Under the pieces are notes generated by a model, which did not search any database, had not been told where the DNA came from, and saw only the letters and a list, made by a program, of their open reading frames with translations. Position numbers and translations under genes: made by a program. Of a stretch of 64,000 nt of DNA, positions 19,780 through 27,758 are shown piece by piece; position 1 is the first letter of the stretch; every line of letters begins with the position of its first letter. The DNA lies in assembly GCF_009905725.1 (NCBI RefSeq), contig NZ_JAAAKV010000010.1:1-64000 (forward strand). Reading direction: 5' to 3'. The DNA comes from Emticicia sp. CRIBPO (GTDB lineage Bacteria > Bacteroidota > Bacteroidia > Cytophagales > Spirosomataceae).

Positions 19780-19986
19780 TTATTCCTTTGTGAATTCAAG
19801 AATATCGCCGGGCTGGCATTGCAGTACTTCGCAGAGGGTTTCAAATGTCGAAAACCGGATGACCCCGGCTTTACCGGTTTTCAGTGTAAACAGGTCGGAA
19901 AGTGTAATGTTCAGTTTCTCTGCCAGGTCAATAAGCGGCATTTTCTGCCTGGCGAGTATGTCGTCCAAATGGATGGTTACGGGCAT
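19780..19986 (-). CDS. Small HTH transcriptional regulator (Cro/C1, YozG-like)
   Basis: The 68-residue product is a single helix-turn-helix of the XRE/HTH_26 kind (LAEKLNITLSDLFTLKTGKAGVIRFSTF in the recognition region), ending in the QPGDILEF motif typical of this group. It follows the DUF2975 gene by 5 bases, the usual pairing in Bacteroidota and Firmicutes. It probably regulates its own operon. Confidence 0.88.
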   Translation of the reverse strand: MPVTIHLDDILARQKMPLIDLAEKLNITLSDLFTLKTGKAGVIRFSTFETLCEVLQCQPGDILEFTKE

Positions 19987-19991
19987 TTTTT

Positions 19992-20525
19992 TTAAACGGT
20001 TAAATCATTTTCCTGCTGAATTTCAATGCCTCTTTTGAAGATCTGTCCTATAATATAAAGGATAGCGGCACCCATCAGCAGGTTAAAGCCGGACTCAAAT
20101 CTGTCCAGGTTTAATACTTCATGTCTTTTGTTGAGATGTTCAATATAGAAATCTCCGGCAATATTAATAATGGCGAAGCTGAGGATCGAATAACTTAACT
20201 GTTCAATTCCTGAAGCTACGGATGTCCTGAATGGATTGTCCATTTTAACATCATCCAGGATACATCTGACCCTTTCCCAGATATTGATGCCGATGATTAT
20301 TTTAGCTATGATAAGGGTAGTGACAAAGAAATAAAGTGTAAAAGAGACTTCTTTCAGGGTACTCATTTTTTCGCCGGGTTGAAAATAGGCTACGCCGATG
20401 TTATCTGTAAAAAGACCGATGATAAGTGGTATCATCACAGCGGCTCCTTGGATAATAGCACCGATATATGTCACTAACACCACCACCTTTAAGTAAATCA
20501 AAATCGTTTCTGTTTTCGTTTTCAT
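19992..20525 (-). CDS. DUF2975 family membrane protein
   Basis: The 177-residue product has four predicted membrane helices and the DUF2975 pattern, with NIWERVRCILDDVKMDNPF in the middle and an acidic/glutamine-rich tail. The family is nearly always coupled to a small HTH regulator, as here. The molecular function is unknown; a membrane-anchored control of the regulator is a guess. The ATG at 20525 precedes the first helix. Confidence 0.88.
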   Translation of the reverse strand: MKTKTETILIYLKVVVLVTYIGAIIQGAAVMIPLIIGLFTDNIGVAYFQPGEKMSTLKEVSFTLYFFVTTLIIAKIIIGINIWERVRCILDDVKMDNPFRTSVASGIEQLSYSILSFAIINIAGDFYIEHLNKRHEVLNLDRFESGFNLLMGAAILYIIGQIFKRGIEIQQENDLTV

Positions 20526-20648
20526 TTGTAAGAATTATTAATGATAGGGCAAAGTAAGTGTATTTATTATTGATAAACAATAAATATTGCATTTTTTTCA
20601 ATTAATAAATATTGATAGCTTCAGTTGGGCTTGTAGGTGGTGAGGTAT

Positions 20649-20686
20649 AAAAAAAGCCCCTCCCGGCCTGAGACCGGAAAGGGGCT
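20649..20686 (-). terminator. Terminator of the small secreted protein gene
   Basis: The stem AGCCCC-TCCCGG with CCGG-GGGGCT is followed on the minus strand by T-rich sequence, about 25 bases past the stop at 20710. Confidence 0.75.
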
Positions 20687-20709
20687 AAAACTATGAAAAA
20701 AGCTGTTTG

Positions 20710-21075
20710 TTAATTAAAAGGCATTTTGTAGTTTCTTGCTACTTTTTTGCCTGAGTTGGCAGTGGACACTTTCTTCACCTCTTTCTTGTCATGAGGCATT
20801 TTATAGTTGGTCACCACCTTTTTATCTGAAGCCTCTGTAGCTATCAGGTCGGTTTTAAGAGGAACCAGCCCGGCTTTGGCATGTTGTTTATAATTTCCGG
20901 CATGATATCCGTTAACTGCCGCATATTTAGGCAATGTTTTCGGACTGCTGCTGGTAGTTTCAGAACTGTCTCCGTTTGAAACAGCATCAGTTCTCTGGGC
21001 GATGGCCGTGTTTAGCATTGTGGTCATTATCAGAATTCCTGACAAGGCAAGACCGGTCATTAATTTATTCTTCAT
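20710..21075 (-). CDS. Small exported protein with NYKMP repeats, unknown function
   Basis: I choose the ATG at 21075 (121 residues) because it opens a signal peptide ending in TAIAQ; the longer frame from 21162 would cross a hairpin leader and the promoter box. The mature protein is small, basic and low in complexity, with NYKMP twice near the C-terminus (NYKMPHDKK and NYKMPFN) and Lys-Val-rich spacers. No family is recognised. It has its own promoter, a structured leader and a terminator, so it is probably a well-expressed single gene. Confidence 0.65.
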   Translation of the reverse strand: MKNKLMTGLALSGILIMTTMLNTAIAQRTDAVSNGDSSETTSSSPKTLPKYAAVNGYHAGNYKQHAKAGLVPLKTDLIATEASDKKVVTNYKMPHDKKEVKKVSTANSGKKVARNYKMPFN

Positions 21076-21095
21076 TCTTCTGTCATTTAATGTGA

Positions 21096-21126
21096 AGGAT
21101 AGTGTTAAAAACCTGAACACTATCCT
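21096..21126 (-). promoter_or_regulatory. Leader hairpin upstream of the small exported protein
   Basis: AGGATAGTGTT and AACACTATCCT form a perfect 11-base-pair stem with a 9-base loop, lying between the promoter box at 21150-21157 and the ATG at 21075. It ends 20 bases before the start codon, so it could stabilise the transcript or affect ribosome access. Confidence 0.55.
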
Positions 21127-21149
21127 GTTTGTGATTTTGTTGATTATTG

Positions 21150-21157
21150 CAAAGCTA
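21150..21157 (-). promoter_or_regulatory. Promoter -7 box (TAGCTTTG)
   Basis: An exact TAnnTTTG match on the minus strand, 74 bases before the ATG at 21075. Confidence 0.5.
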
Positions 21158-21659
21158 AACACACAAATTTTATTTCTAAAATGACGGAATTTGGTTCTGT
21201 TTTGCCAAATATTATTTCGAAAATGTAGATTTTGAAAAATTATCTTTCAAATGGAGGGGAGGTTGATCCTGGAAAATCCAAAAATAGAATAATTATGGAC
21301 CGGAAAGTCCCGAAAACAACCCTGGTTTTATGAAGATAGCCTTACCCTAGGAGATTTTTCCTTTTTTTCGGACAATTGTATTTTTCTGGTAAATGGGGAC
21401 TTAAATGGTATAATTCATTAGAATTTTCCGCGAAAACTTTTTTTGAAATATTTCGATTTTTTTTGAGGCCTCCTTTTTTTGGTATTCATTTGGTTTTTTG
21501 TGCTGTTTTCCAAATAATATTCTATTTATCCATTATGAAACGCTTTGTGTAAGCACTCCGGGCCTTTTCATGTTAACAGGCGTTCTGAATTGTGCTTTTT
21601 TTACGCCCTGTTTTTGATAACCGGCTGATTGTTTTTACTCACTTTGTCATTAAATTACG
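21158..21659. other. AT-rich spacer without recognisable gene
   Basis: About 500 bases with long T runs and no frame I can support. No convincing hairpin, repeat or riboswitch was seen. It must contain the promoter of arfB, but no exact promoter box is present near 21660. Confidence 0.4.
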
Positions 21660-22079
21660 ATGTTAAAACCAAAACCAATGAATCTTGATTTAAGTACTGA
21701 GCTGAATTTCCAAACCAGCAGAAGCAGTGGCCCGGGAGGGCAGAATGTAAATAAAGTAGAGAGTAAAGTAGAACTCAGGTTCGATATTGAAGCTTCAGAA
21801 ATATTGTCACCGGAGGTCAAAGTCAGGTTACTGGACAAACTTAAAACCAGGCTTGTTCAGGAAACCGTCATTCTTGTCACTGCCCAGGAGAAACGTACAC
21901 AGCTTCAGAATAAGGAGGTGGCTGTTCAAAAATTCTATAAAATCATTGAAGAAGCCCTCGTTGAAAAGAAGAAAAGAAAACCTACAAAACCAAGTCTGGC
22001 AGATGTGCAAAAAAGACTGAAAACCAAGAAAATAAACGCTGAGAAAAAGAGTTTAAGAAGGAGAAATGATTTTGATTAA
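21660..22079 (+). CDS. arfB: Alternative ribosome-rescue factor ArfB (peptidyl-tRNA hydrolase)
   Basis: The 139-residue product releases peptides from stalled ribosomes. It has the release-factor GGQ motif in SSGPGGQNVNKV (residues about 22-33) and a long basic C-terminal tail (KKKRKPTKPS ... KKSLRRRNDFD) that in ArfB enters the mRNA channel. It lacks the codon-recognition domain of true release factors. ATG at 21660 or at 21678 would both serve. The beta-lactamase gene follows 37 bases later on the same strand. Confidence 0.93.
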   Translation: MLKPKPMNLDLSTELNFQTSRSSGPGGQNVNKVESKVELRFDIEASEILSPEVKVRLLDKLKTRLVQETVILVTAQEKRTQLQNKEVAVQKFYKIIEEALVEKKKRKPTKPSLADVQKRLKTKKINAEKKSLRRRNDFD

Positions 22080-22116
22080 GTACGCCCCATTTAAAATTCT
22101 AATATAAAAAAATCTG

Positions 22117-23031
22117 ATGTCAACAGTCCTAAAATCCCTGTTTTTCAGGGTTTCGATCTTAACCATTCTCATTTCTCAGAGTGTTTCAGGCCAAAGCAAC
22201 ATAACTGCTCTGAGAAAAAACATCCAGGAGATACTTAATACATCAAAAGCTAAAGTGGGAGTAGCGGTATTAGGCCTTGAAGACCGGTATTCTCTTACAT
22301 TTTACCCGAAAATCCATTTTCCGATGCAAAGCACCTACAAGTTTCCTGTAGCTCTGGCGATCCTGGACAGGGTAGATAAAGGTAAATTAAAGCTTGATCA
22401 GAAAATCCATGTTTCCAAATCAGAACTTCACCCTGACACCTGGAGTCCGATGAGAGAAAAATATCCTGAAGGCAATGTAGACCTGCCATTAAGTGAATTG
22501 CTTGCTTTTATGGTTTCACAAAGTGATAACAATGCCTGCGATATACTCTTTGCCATAGCAGGAGGGCCTAAGAAAGTTGATCAGTATGTGAAAGCTCTGG
22601 GCGTTAAGCAAATAGCGATTGCCGCCACAGAATATGAGATGCATCAGGGATGGGAGGTGCAATACACCAACTGGTGCGAACCCTGGGCTATGATGCAGCT
22701 CCTGGATCTTTTTCATAAAAGGAAACTGCTCAAAAAGCCCACACACGATTTTCTGTGGAAGACCATGGTTGAAACCACCACGGGTCCTAAGAAAATCAAA
22801 GGTCTTTTACCAAAAGGCACATTGGTCGCTCATAAAACCGGCTCTTCCGGTACGAACAAGGACGGTGTGACGGCGGCTTCGCACGATGTGGGAATCGTTA
22901 CTTTGCCGGATGGAAAACACTTTGGTATTGTGGTATTGGTGGGAGATTCAAAAGAAACCGAAGAGTTTCGGGAGGCTTTGGTGGCGAAGATCTCTAAAGC
23001 CACCTGGGATTATTATGTATCAAAAAAGTAA
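22117..23031 (+). CDS. bla: Class A beta-lactamase, subclass A2-like
   Basis: The 304-residue periplasmic product hydrolyses beta-lactams. A signal peptide ends near SVSGQ. The serine motif STYK is at 72-75, SDN at 136-138 and KTG at 230-232. The omega loop reads TEYEMHQG followed by VQYTNW, so the general base is Glu172 and the position equivalent to Ambler 170 is His, as in the PER/VEB/CfxA group. All catalytic residues are intact. It lies after arfB with a terminator behind it; no mobile element is near, so it looks resident rather than recently acquired. Its spectrum cannot be told from sequence. Confidence 0.94.
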   Translation: MSTVLKSLFFRVSILTILISQSVSGQSNITALRKNIQEILNTSKAKVGVAVLGLEDRYSLTFYPKIHFPMQSTYKFPVALAILDRVDKGKLKLDQKIHVSKSELHPDTWSPMREKYPEGNVDLPLSELLAFMVSQSDNNACDILFAIAGGPKKVDQYVKALGVKQIAIAATEYEMHQGWEVQYTNWCEPWAMMQLLDLFHKRKLLKKPTHDFLWKTMVETTTGPKKIKGLLPKGTLVAHKTGSSGTNKDGVTAASHDVGIVTLPDGKHFGIVVLVGDSKETEEFREALVAKISKATWDYYVSKK

Positions 23032-23042
23032 ATCACTATAGA

Positions 23043-23072
23043 AAAGGAGGGCCTGCTTGCCGGCCCTCCTTT
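23043..23072. terminator. Bidirectional terminator between bla and the GNAT gene
   Basis: AAAGGAGGGCC and GGCCCTCCTTT form a perfect 11-base stem with an 8-base loop between two convergent genes. Confidence 0.88.
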
Positions 23073-23076
23073 ATGT

Positions 23077-23604
23077 TTACCGAAGCTTTTGCCATCTCAG
23101 ACCTTCATCCGAAGGTCCTGCAAAAACAAAACCATTCTTTTTTAACACCTTTTGTGAGCCGTATCCGTCTTCCAACGTGTCGGCTACGACCAGTTTCACA
23201 TCAGGGTTGAGGAATATCCATTTCAGGAACACCGCCAGGGCTTCTGTCATGTAGCCTTTACCTTCAAATTTGCCGTCGATATAATATCCCAGCAACACTT
23301 GTCCGTTTTCATCCGGAAGCCCGGAAATGCCTATGCCTCCGATATTAAGCTTGCTGGTTTCGTCTACGATGATCCAGTGGGTATACCAGCAGAAATCTTC
23401 CGGATGGGCGGTTATACCCGGGATGACGTAATGTTCAAGAGCATCGTCAAATTCCTGCATAAGACTGTCGTCGAAATTCAGTTTGAAATCCGAGAGGCTT
23501 AAACCCATCAGTTTATCCAGGTCGTTTCTGCCTGTTTTTAGTACATATATTTGTTCAAGGGTCAATGGAATGATCCTTGTTCTTTCTGATCTTAATGGAA
23601 ACAT
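23077..23604 (-). CDS. GNAT family N-acetyltransferase (RimJ/RimL-like)
   Basis: The 175-residue product looks like an Acetyltransf_3 protein: a TERTRIIPLTLEQ-type start (SERTRIIPLTLEQ), GGIGISG and the strand VLLGYYIDGKFEGKGYMTEAL, where the acetyl-CoA loop is in GKFEGKGY, and the end FVFAGPSDEG-LRW. The substrate is unknown; ribosomal proteins, antibiotics or small amines are all possible. It stands alone. Confidence 0.88.
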   Translation of the reverse strand: MFPLRSERTRIIPLTLEQIYVLKTGRNDLDKLMGLSLSDFKLNFDDSLMQEFDDALEHYVIPGITAHPEDFCWYTHWIIVDETSKLNIGGIGISGLPDENGQVLLGYYIDGKFEGKGYMTEALAVFLKWIFLNPDVKLVVADTLEDGYGSQKVLKKNGFVFAGPSDEGLRWQKLR

Positions 23605-23852
23605 TTGAAATTTAAAGTTTGATTTGGAGAATAAAATTCTTCCGGACAGAAATATCAGTCCGTTAAATGATTCAAACTTCAGGCATTGTCAGGCGACAAC
23701 AGTATACTATTATTAAACAGAGGCATTTATTTTAACCGCATCAAAGATATGGAATATTTTGCTAAATTGCATATTCGTATAGGTAAATATTGATGCCGGA
23801 GTATTTCTTATTGCTTGTTTATGATTACAGCAACTTATCTCAGTTATAGCTT

Positions 23853-25721
23853 ATGAGTTCAATTTTCGGAATGATCCGAAGTGGCGGCCAGCCGGTTGAT
23901 TTGAAGGACCTTCACCAGATGGAGAAGGCCTTAAATCACTGGGAAGCTGATGCATCACATTGCTCGGCTGAAGAGGAGGCTGGATTCGGACATCTGATGC
24001 TTTATAATACCCCGGAATCGTTGAACGAAAGATTGCCGTTGACCCTTTACGAAAGTCGGCTGACCATTACATCTGATGCCCGGCTGGATAACAGGGAAGA
24101 GCTTTTTGATCAATTGAACATCCATGCTGCTGATCGTAGGACTTTCACCGACAGTGCTTTGATTTTAAAGACTTATGAAAAGTTTGGACACGACTGTGTG
24201 AAGCACCTGACCGGAGACTTTGCCTTTGCGATCTGGGATAAGAAAAACAGGCAATTATTCTGTGCCAGGGATCATATGGGTGTGAAGCCCTTTTTTTATT
24301 ATTTTGATCCAAAGTGTTTTTTGCTGGCTTCTGAGAAGAAGGGCATTCTTGCCATTCCGGGAGTTAACACTGCTATAAATCAGCAATTTCTGTTTAATCA
24401 GCTATTTAATCCCGTACAACAGGCTGAGGATACAACAGTCTACCGGGAAATACATCGGCTTGCCCCCGCACATTACCTTGTTTTGGATGCGGATCAATGG
24501 AAAATCAGTCGACGGAAGTATTGGACCCTTGATCCGTTTACTGAAATAAAGCTGCCCTCAAAAAAAGAATACCTTGAGGGGCTGAAATGGCATTTTGATG
24601 AAGCTGTAAAGTGCAGAATCAGAAGTGCTTACCAGGTGGGGGCGGAGCTGAGTGGTGGATTGGATTCCAGCCCGATTGTGGCTGCGGCCTGGCATGCTTT
24701 GGAGAAAAAGAGTCTTACTACGTTTTCCAATACGCTTTCGGCAGATATAAACGATGAGATTTCTCTTAGTAAGAGTGAGCGGCCTTTCATAGAAGAAGTG
24801 CTCAGATGGAACGGGATTACAGATTCGATAATGGTCACCGAGCATATTTTTAGCACCATTGAAGAAGAGTTGGATTTCGGACTTTTTCTCAATGACGGGC
24901 CGGAGATGTGGAATCCGGTCTGGCAGATGCCGATGAAGGCAGAAGCAAGAAAAAGAAATGTACGTACGATGTTGTCCGGTTTTCCCGGCGACCAGATGGT
25001 GACAGACAAGGGAAAGGGCATTTATATTGATGAATATTATCGTAAAAATCTCATCACTCATTTATCAGCGGCAGGGGACTTCAGAGACCTGATCAGAAGG
25101 ATGTCCCCCGGCTTTCCCTGGCAGTTGAGATACGCTTTTCAATATTTCCAGAGTGTTTTCCAGTATTGTTTTCATAGCGGCGGACGTCCGGGGCTTATCC
25201 ATACTTTAAAAGCTTTTGAAGTGCCGTATAAGTATTGGAGTAAGAGGAATGAACATCTTTGGCAAGGGGACTATTACAAAGGATATCTTAAAAGCTACCG
25301 GCACAACCTCAAAGCCAAAGTATCCAAACCTATGGTCAGCCTGAGGATGGAAGCAGAAACCCGCCATGGTATTTATTTTCGTACTGAGCCGCGTTTTCCT
25401 ATGGCGGATATCCGTTTGATACAGTATTATCTCTCTATACCTGATAAGCTTAAATATGAAGGAGAATTAACCCGTCCTTTGTGGAGGGAGGCGGTGTCTG
25501 CTTATTTGCCGGGCATGATCAGGGAGCGGAATTCTAAAATAGGAGATATGGCCCCGTTCATGAGCACGCCGGAGAAAATACAGCAAAAGAAAGATTTTCT
25601 TAAAGCGTTTTTGGAGCAGTCTGACAGTCAGAGTTGGCCTTTGAATATTAAAAATAGAAACAAGGTTACGATGAATCACCTGGAAACCATCTGGTGGATA
25701 AAGCAAAAATTCAGGGGATAG
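23853..25721 (+). CDS. Asparagine-synthetase-like protein, candidate lasso peptide cyclase
   Basis: The 622-residue product has a class II glutaminase-like domain (1-215) and an ATP-pyrophosphatase domain with SGGLDSS at 267-273. The N-terminus is MSSIFGMI: Ser replaces the nucleophilic Cys2 of asparagine synthetase B, so ammonia cannot be made from glutamine. That is typical of lasso macrolactam synthetases (McjC-like), which adenylate an Asp/Glu side chain and join it to the N-terminus of the core. The PqqD-like gene follows after 167 bases and a candidate precursor lies 5.6 kb downstream. An asparagine synthetase using free ammonia is the main alternative. Confidence 0.78.
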   Translation: MSSIFGMIRSGGQPVDLKDLHQMEKALNHWEADASHCSAEEEAGFGHLMLYNTPESLNERLPLTLYESRLTITSDARLDNREELFDQLNIHAADRRTFTDSALILKTYEKFGHDCVKHLTGDFAFAIWDKKNRQLFCARDHMGVKPFFYYFDPKCFLLASEKKGILAIPGVNTAINQQFLFNQLFNPVQQAEDTTVYREIHRLAPAHYLVLDADQWKISRRKYWTLDPFTEIKLPSKKEYLEGLKWHFDEAVKCRIRSAYQVGAELSGGLDSSPIVAAAWHALEKKSLTTFSNTLSADINDEISLSKSERPFIEEVLRWNGITDSIMVTEHIFSTIEEELDFGLFLNDGPEMWNPVWQMPMKAEARKRNVRTMLSGFPGDQMVTDKGKGIYIDEYYRKNLITHLSAAGDFRDLIRRMSPGFPWQLRYAFQYFQSVFQYCFHSGGRPGLIHTLKAFEVPYKYWSKRNEHLWQGDYYKGYLKSYRHNLKAKVSKPMVSLRMEAETRHGIYFRTEPRFPMADIRLIQYYLSIPDKLKYEGELTRPLWREAVSAYLPGMIRERNSKIGDMAPFMSTPEKIQQKKDFLKAFLEQSDSQSWPLNIKNRNKVTMNHLETIWWIKQKFRG

Positions 25722-25740
25722 GTATTATCGTTTTATAATG

Positions 25741-25749
25741 CTAACGGTT
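25741..25749 (+). promoter_or_regulatory. CTAACGGTT element upstream of the PqqD-like gene
   Basis: This nine-base sequence matches the core of the palindromic elements at 26298 and 26405 (CTAAC-C/G-GTT). It lies about 140 bases before the PqqD-like start. Evidence is only the shared sequence. Confidence 0.3.
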
Positions 25750-25888
25750 TTAAGGTTTATGTAGCTTCAATTTGAATTTTTCTGATATATTTTGCTGCCT
25801 TTTAATAATTTATTGATTTATTTTGTAATATTTAGTCCTGTTATGCGTATTATTGTGATATATAAACGTAGATGAAAATCTGCTGGCC

Positions 25889-26182
25889 ATGGAGACAATA
25901 ACATTACTAAAAAGTGACATTCTTCACAGAAATGAGGAGGGCTTCCTCAGTAACAAATTAGGCGACGAAATGGTGATGATGAACCTCGAGTCAGGAGATT
26001 ACCTGGGGATCAACGAGGTTGGTTTTGTCATCTGGGATTATCTGCAAGGCCCGAAGCCTGTTCAGGAAATTCTTGATTTCCTGGTGTCAGAATACGACGT
26101 GACTCCCGAGAATTGTGAGAGCGACACCATGCCTTATTTACAACAGCTTCTTCTTCAGAAAGTGGTGTTAGTGAATAGGTAG
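25889..26182 (+). CDS. PqqD-like protein, candidate RiPP leader-recognition element
   Basis: The 97-residue product matches the PqqD/RRE fold: a strand pair MVMMNLESGDYLGINEVGFVIWDYL and a winged-helix region to the end. Such proteins bind the leader peptide of ribosomally made peptides; in split lasso systems this is the B1 protein. It sits beside the asparagine-synthetase-like cyclase, which supports that role. The usual partner protease (B2) is not in the window. The ATG at 25889 is the only good start. Confidence 0.85.
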   Translation: METITLLKSDILHRNEEGFLSNKLGDEMVMMNLESGDYLGINEVGFVIWDYLQGPKPVQEILDFLVSEYDVTPENCESDTMPYLQQLLLQKVVLVNR

Positions 26183-26297
26183 TCCTGTTTTTTGTCCATT
26201 GTTATGAATTTCTCCTTTTATTTTATTCAAAAGAGTAAAGCTTTCTTCTTTGTAAGTCATAGTAGCAAAATGTCGATGAACAAAGTACCCTTCCAAA

Positions 26298-26310
26298 ACT
26301 AACCGTTAGT
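26298..26310. promoter_or_regulatory. Palindromic operator-like site ACTAACCGTTAGT
   Basis: A perfect 6+1+6 palindrome. Together with the following AAAT it matches 13 of 14 bases of the site at 26406-26419. It lies 280 bases before the first collar gene. Confidence 0.45.
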
Positions 26311-26404
26311 AAATTCAGGCTAAAAAATCTGCTCTCCCAAGGCGTTATTTACCCCCTTCAGAATTTTTGAAATACAATCCCAAAATATCAAATTCTATTA
26401 TATG

Positions 26405-26419
26405 TAACGGTTAGTAAAT
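26405..26419. promoter_or_regulatory. Second operator-like site (TAACGGTTAGTAAAT)
   Basis: A direct repeat of the 26301-26314 sequence with one difference, palindromic in its core (TAAC-G-GTTA). The spacing between the copies is 105 bases, ten helical turns. Confidence 0.45.
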
Positions 26420-26491
26420 ACGTTTTATTAGTACTTGTAAATAAATATTTTATGTTAAATTAATATTATAAATCGTATATAAATTAAAGTT

Positions 26492-26506
26492 TTACTACCG
26501 TTTAAT
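26492..26506 (+). promoter_or_regulatory. Shared 15-base element upstream of the collar operon
   Basis: TTACTACCGTTTAAT lies 83 bases before the start at 26590. The same 15 bases occur on the minus strand at 33369-33383, 84 bases before the HPrK-like gene, in the same orientation relative to transcription. It is related to the reverse complement of the sites at 26298 and 26405 (TTTACTAACSGTT). Confidence 0.55.
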
Positions 26507-26589
26507 AATATTTTTATATTTTTTATTGTTTTTCTGATTTATGTACAATACATTTATACGTTAAATTTTCAACCTTTAATTTATATACT

Positions 26590-27153
26590 ATGGAACCTTA
26601 TTTAGGGGAAATTAAGCCGTTTGGGTTTGGATTTATTCCGAGAGGCTATCTGCCATGCGACGGCAGGTTATTGTCTATCGCTCAGAATTCAGCTTTATAC
26701 GCAATACTTGGAACTCAATATGGCGGAGATGGCCGTACAACCTTCGCTTTGCCAAATCTTCAGGGAAACATAGCGTTAAGCCAGGGACAGATGCCTGGAG
26801 GAAGCTATTACAGTGTGGGTGAGCAGTCAGGGACAACCAATGTGAACTTGTTGACGTCAGAGATTCCCAGTCATAATCATGGTCTTCAGGGGGCGGCTAT
26901 TGAGTCAGTAGCTGGATTGCTCCAGGTACCTACTGCTTCCAATTGTTATTTGTCTAATGCCGTTGCAAAGCCTAGTCCTTCATCTACTTCAGGAGTACTG
27001 GGAAGGGCTTATTCCAATACAGTTGCTAATGCCATACTAGGCCCGGCAACGGTAGGAGTTACCGGGGGGAGTCAGCCCCATAATAATATGATGCCTTATC
27101 TGGCCATTTATTTCGGGATTGCTGTGGAAGGAATTTTTCCTCCTCATTCTTAA
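26590..27153 (+). CDS. Tail-collar / microcystin-dependent-protein homologue 1 (type A)
   Basis: The 187-residue product begins MEPYLGEIKPFGFGFIPRGY and has the phage tail-collar domain in its N-terminal half (CDGRLLSIAQNSALYAILGTQYGGDGRTTFALPNLQG) with a serine/glycine-rich C-terminal half ending GGSQPHNNMMPYLAIYFGI. There is no signal peptide. Its closest match in the window is the fourth collar gene, with the same NAVAKP and SSGVLGRAYSNT segments. Such proteins are often called phage tail proteins but no phage genes are near. The role in this cluster is unknown. The leader before it shares 15 bases with that before the fourth gene. Confidence 0.88.
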   Translation: MEPYLGEIKPFGFGFIPRGYLPCDGRLLSIAQNSALYAILGTQYGGDGRTTFALPNLQGNIALSQGQMPGGSYYSVGEQSGTTNVNLLTSEIPSHNHGLQGAAIESVAGLLQVPTASNCYLSNAVAKPSPSSTSGVLGRAYSNTVANAILGPATVGVTGGSQPHNNMMPYLAIYFGIAVEGIFPPHS

Positions 27154-27179
27154 CTTATAAAATACTATTAAAAAATACT

Positions 27180-27731
27180 ATGGATAATTTTCTTGGAGAA
27201 ATAAGAAATTTCGGTTTTGGCAGAATCCCGAAGGGATGGGCCAATTGTGCCGGACAGATCATGTCAATTCAGCAAAATACGGCTTTGTTTTCACTTCTGG
27301 GCACTACCTATGGCGGAGATGGTATAACTACATTTGCCTTACCGGATTTACGGGGAAAAACTTCGGTTAACGTAGGAACATATTTAGGAACTCCATATGC
27401 GTGGGGACAACAAGCCGGTACTGAAAGTGTGACATTGAATACTACTCAATTGCCGGCACATAATCATTTTAGCTATGGAAACGAGGCCATGGGGAATAAT
27501 ATCCTGAACAGCGGAGATGACTATCCTGCAGAAATGTCTGTTTTTGTTTCTAATCCTCAGTCGCAACAATATGCTGTTAACGGATTTAATCCTACCAACA
27601 GTAATATGGTGCCTCTTGCTCCGGACTCAATAATGCAGACCGGTGGTAATCAACCGCATGAAAATCGCCAGCCATATTTATGTATCAATATTTGTATTGC
27701 TTTGCAGGGAGTATTTCCTTCAAGGCCATGA
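27180..27731 (+). CDS. Tail-collar homologue 2 (type B)
   Basis: The 183-residue product has the collar domain with CAGQIMSIQQNTALFSLLGTTYGGDG early and PHENRQPYLCINICIAL near the end. It carries DDYPAEMSVFVSNPQSQQYAV, a segment shared with the fifth gene but with none of the others. It begins 26 bases after gene 1. No signal peptide, no enzyme motif. Function unknown; probably part of an assembly with its neighbours. Confidence 0.88.
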   Translation: MDNFLGEIRNFGFGRIPKGWANCAGQIMSIQQNTALFSLLGTTYGGDGITTFALPDLRGKTSVNVGTYLGTPYAWGQQAGTESVTLNTTQLPAHNHFSYGNEAMGNNILNSGDDYPAEMSVFVSNPQSQQYAVNGFNPTNSNMVPLAPDSIMQTGGNQPHENRQPYLCINICIALQGVFPSRP

Positions 27732-27758
27732 TCTAAAAAATAAAAATAATCTAGCTTT

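Larger units (their letters stand above)
26183..26589. other. AT-rich control region before the collar-protein operon
   Basis: No gene is visible in these 407 bases. The last 250 are extremely AT-rich. The region holds the odd palindrome ACTAACCGTTAGT, a second TAACGGTTAGT copy, and a 15-base element shared with the promoter region of the HPrK-like gene; each is listed separately. Confidence 0.6.

Noticed and set aside
23853-25721. Ordinary glutamine-dependent asparagine synthetase
   Set aside because: The nucleophilic Cys2 is replaced by Ser (MSSIFG), and the PqqD-like gene and candidate precursor are in the same region. It remains an alternative only in an ammonia-dependent form.
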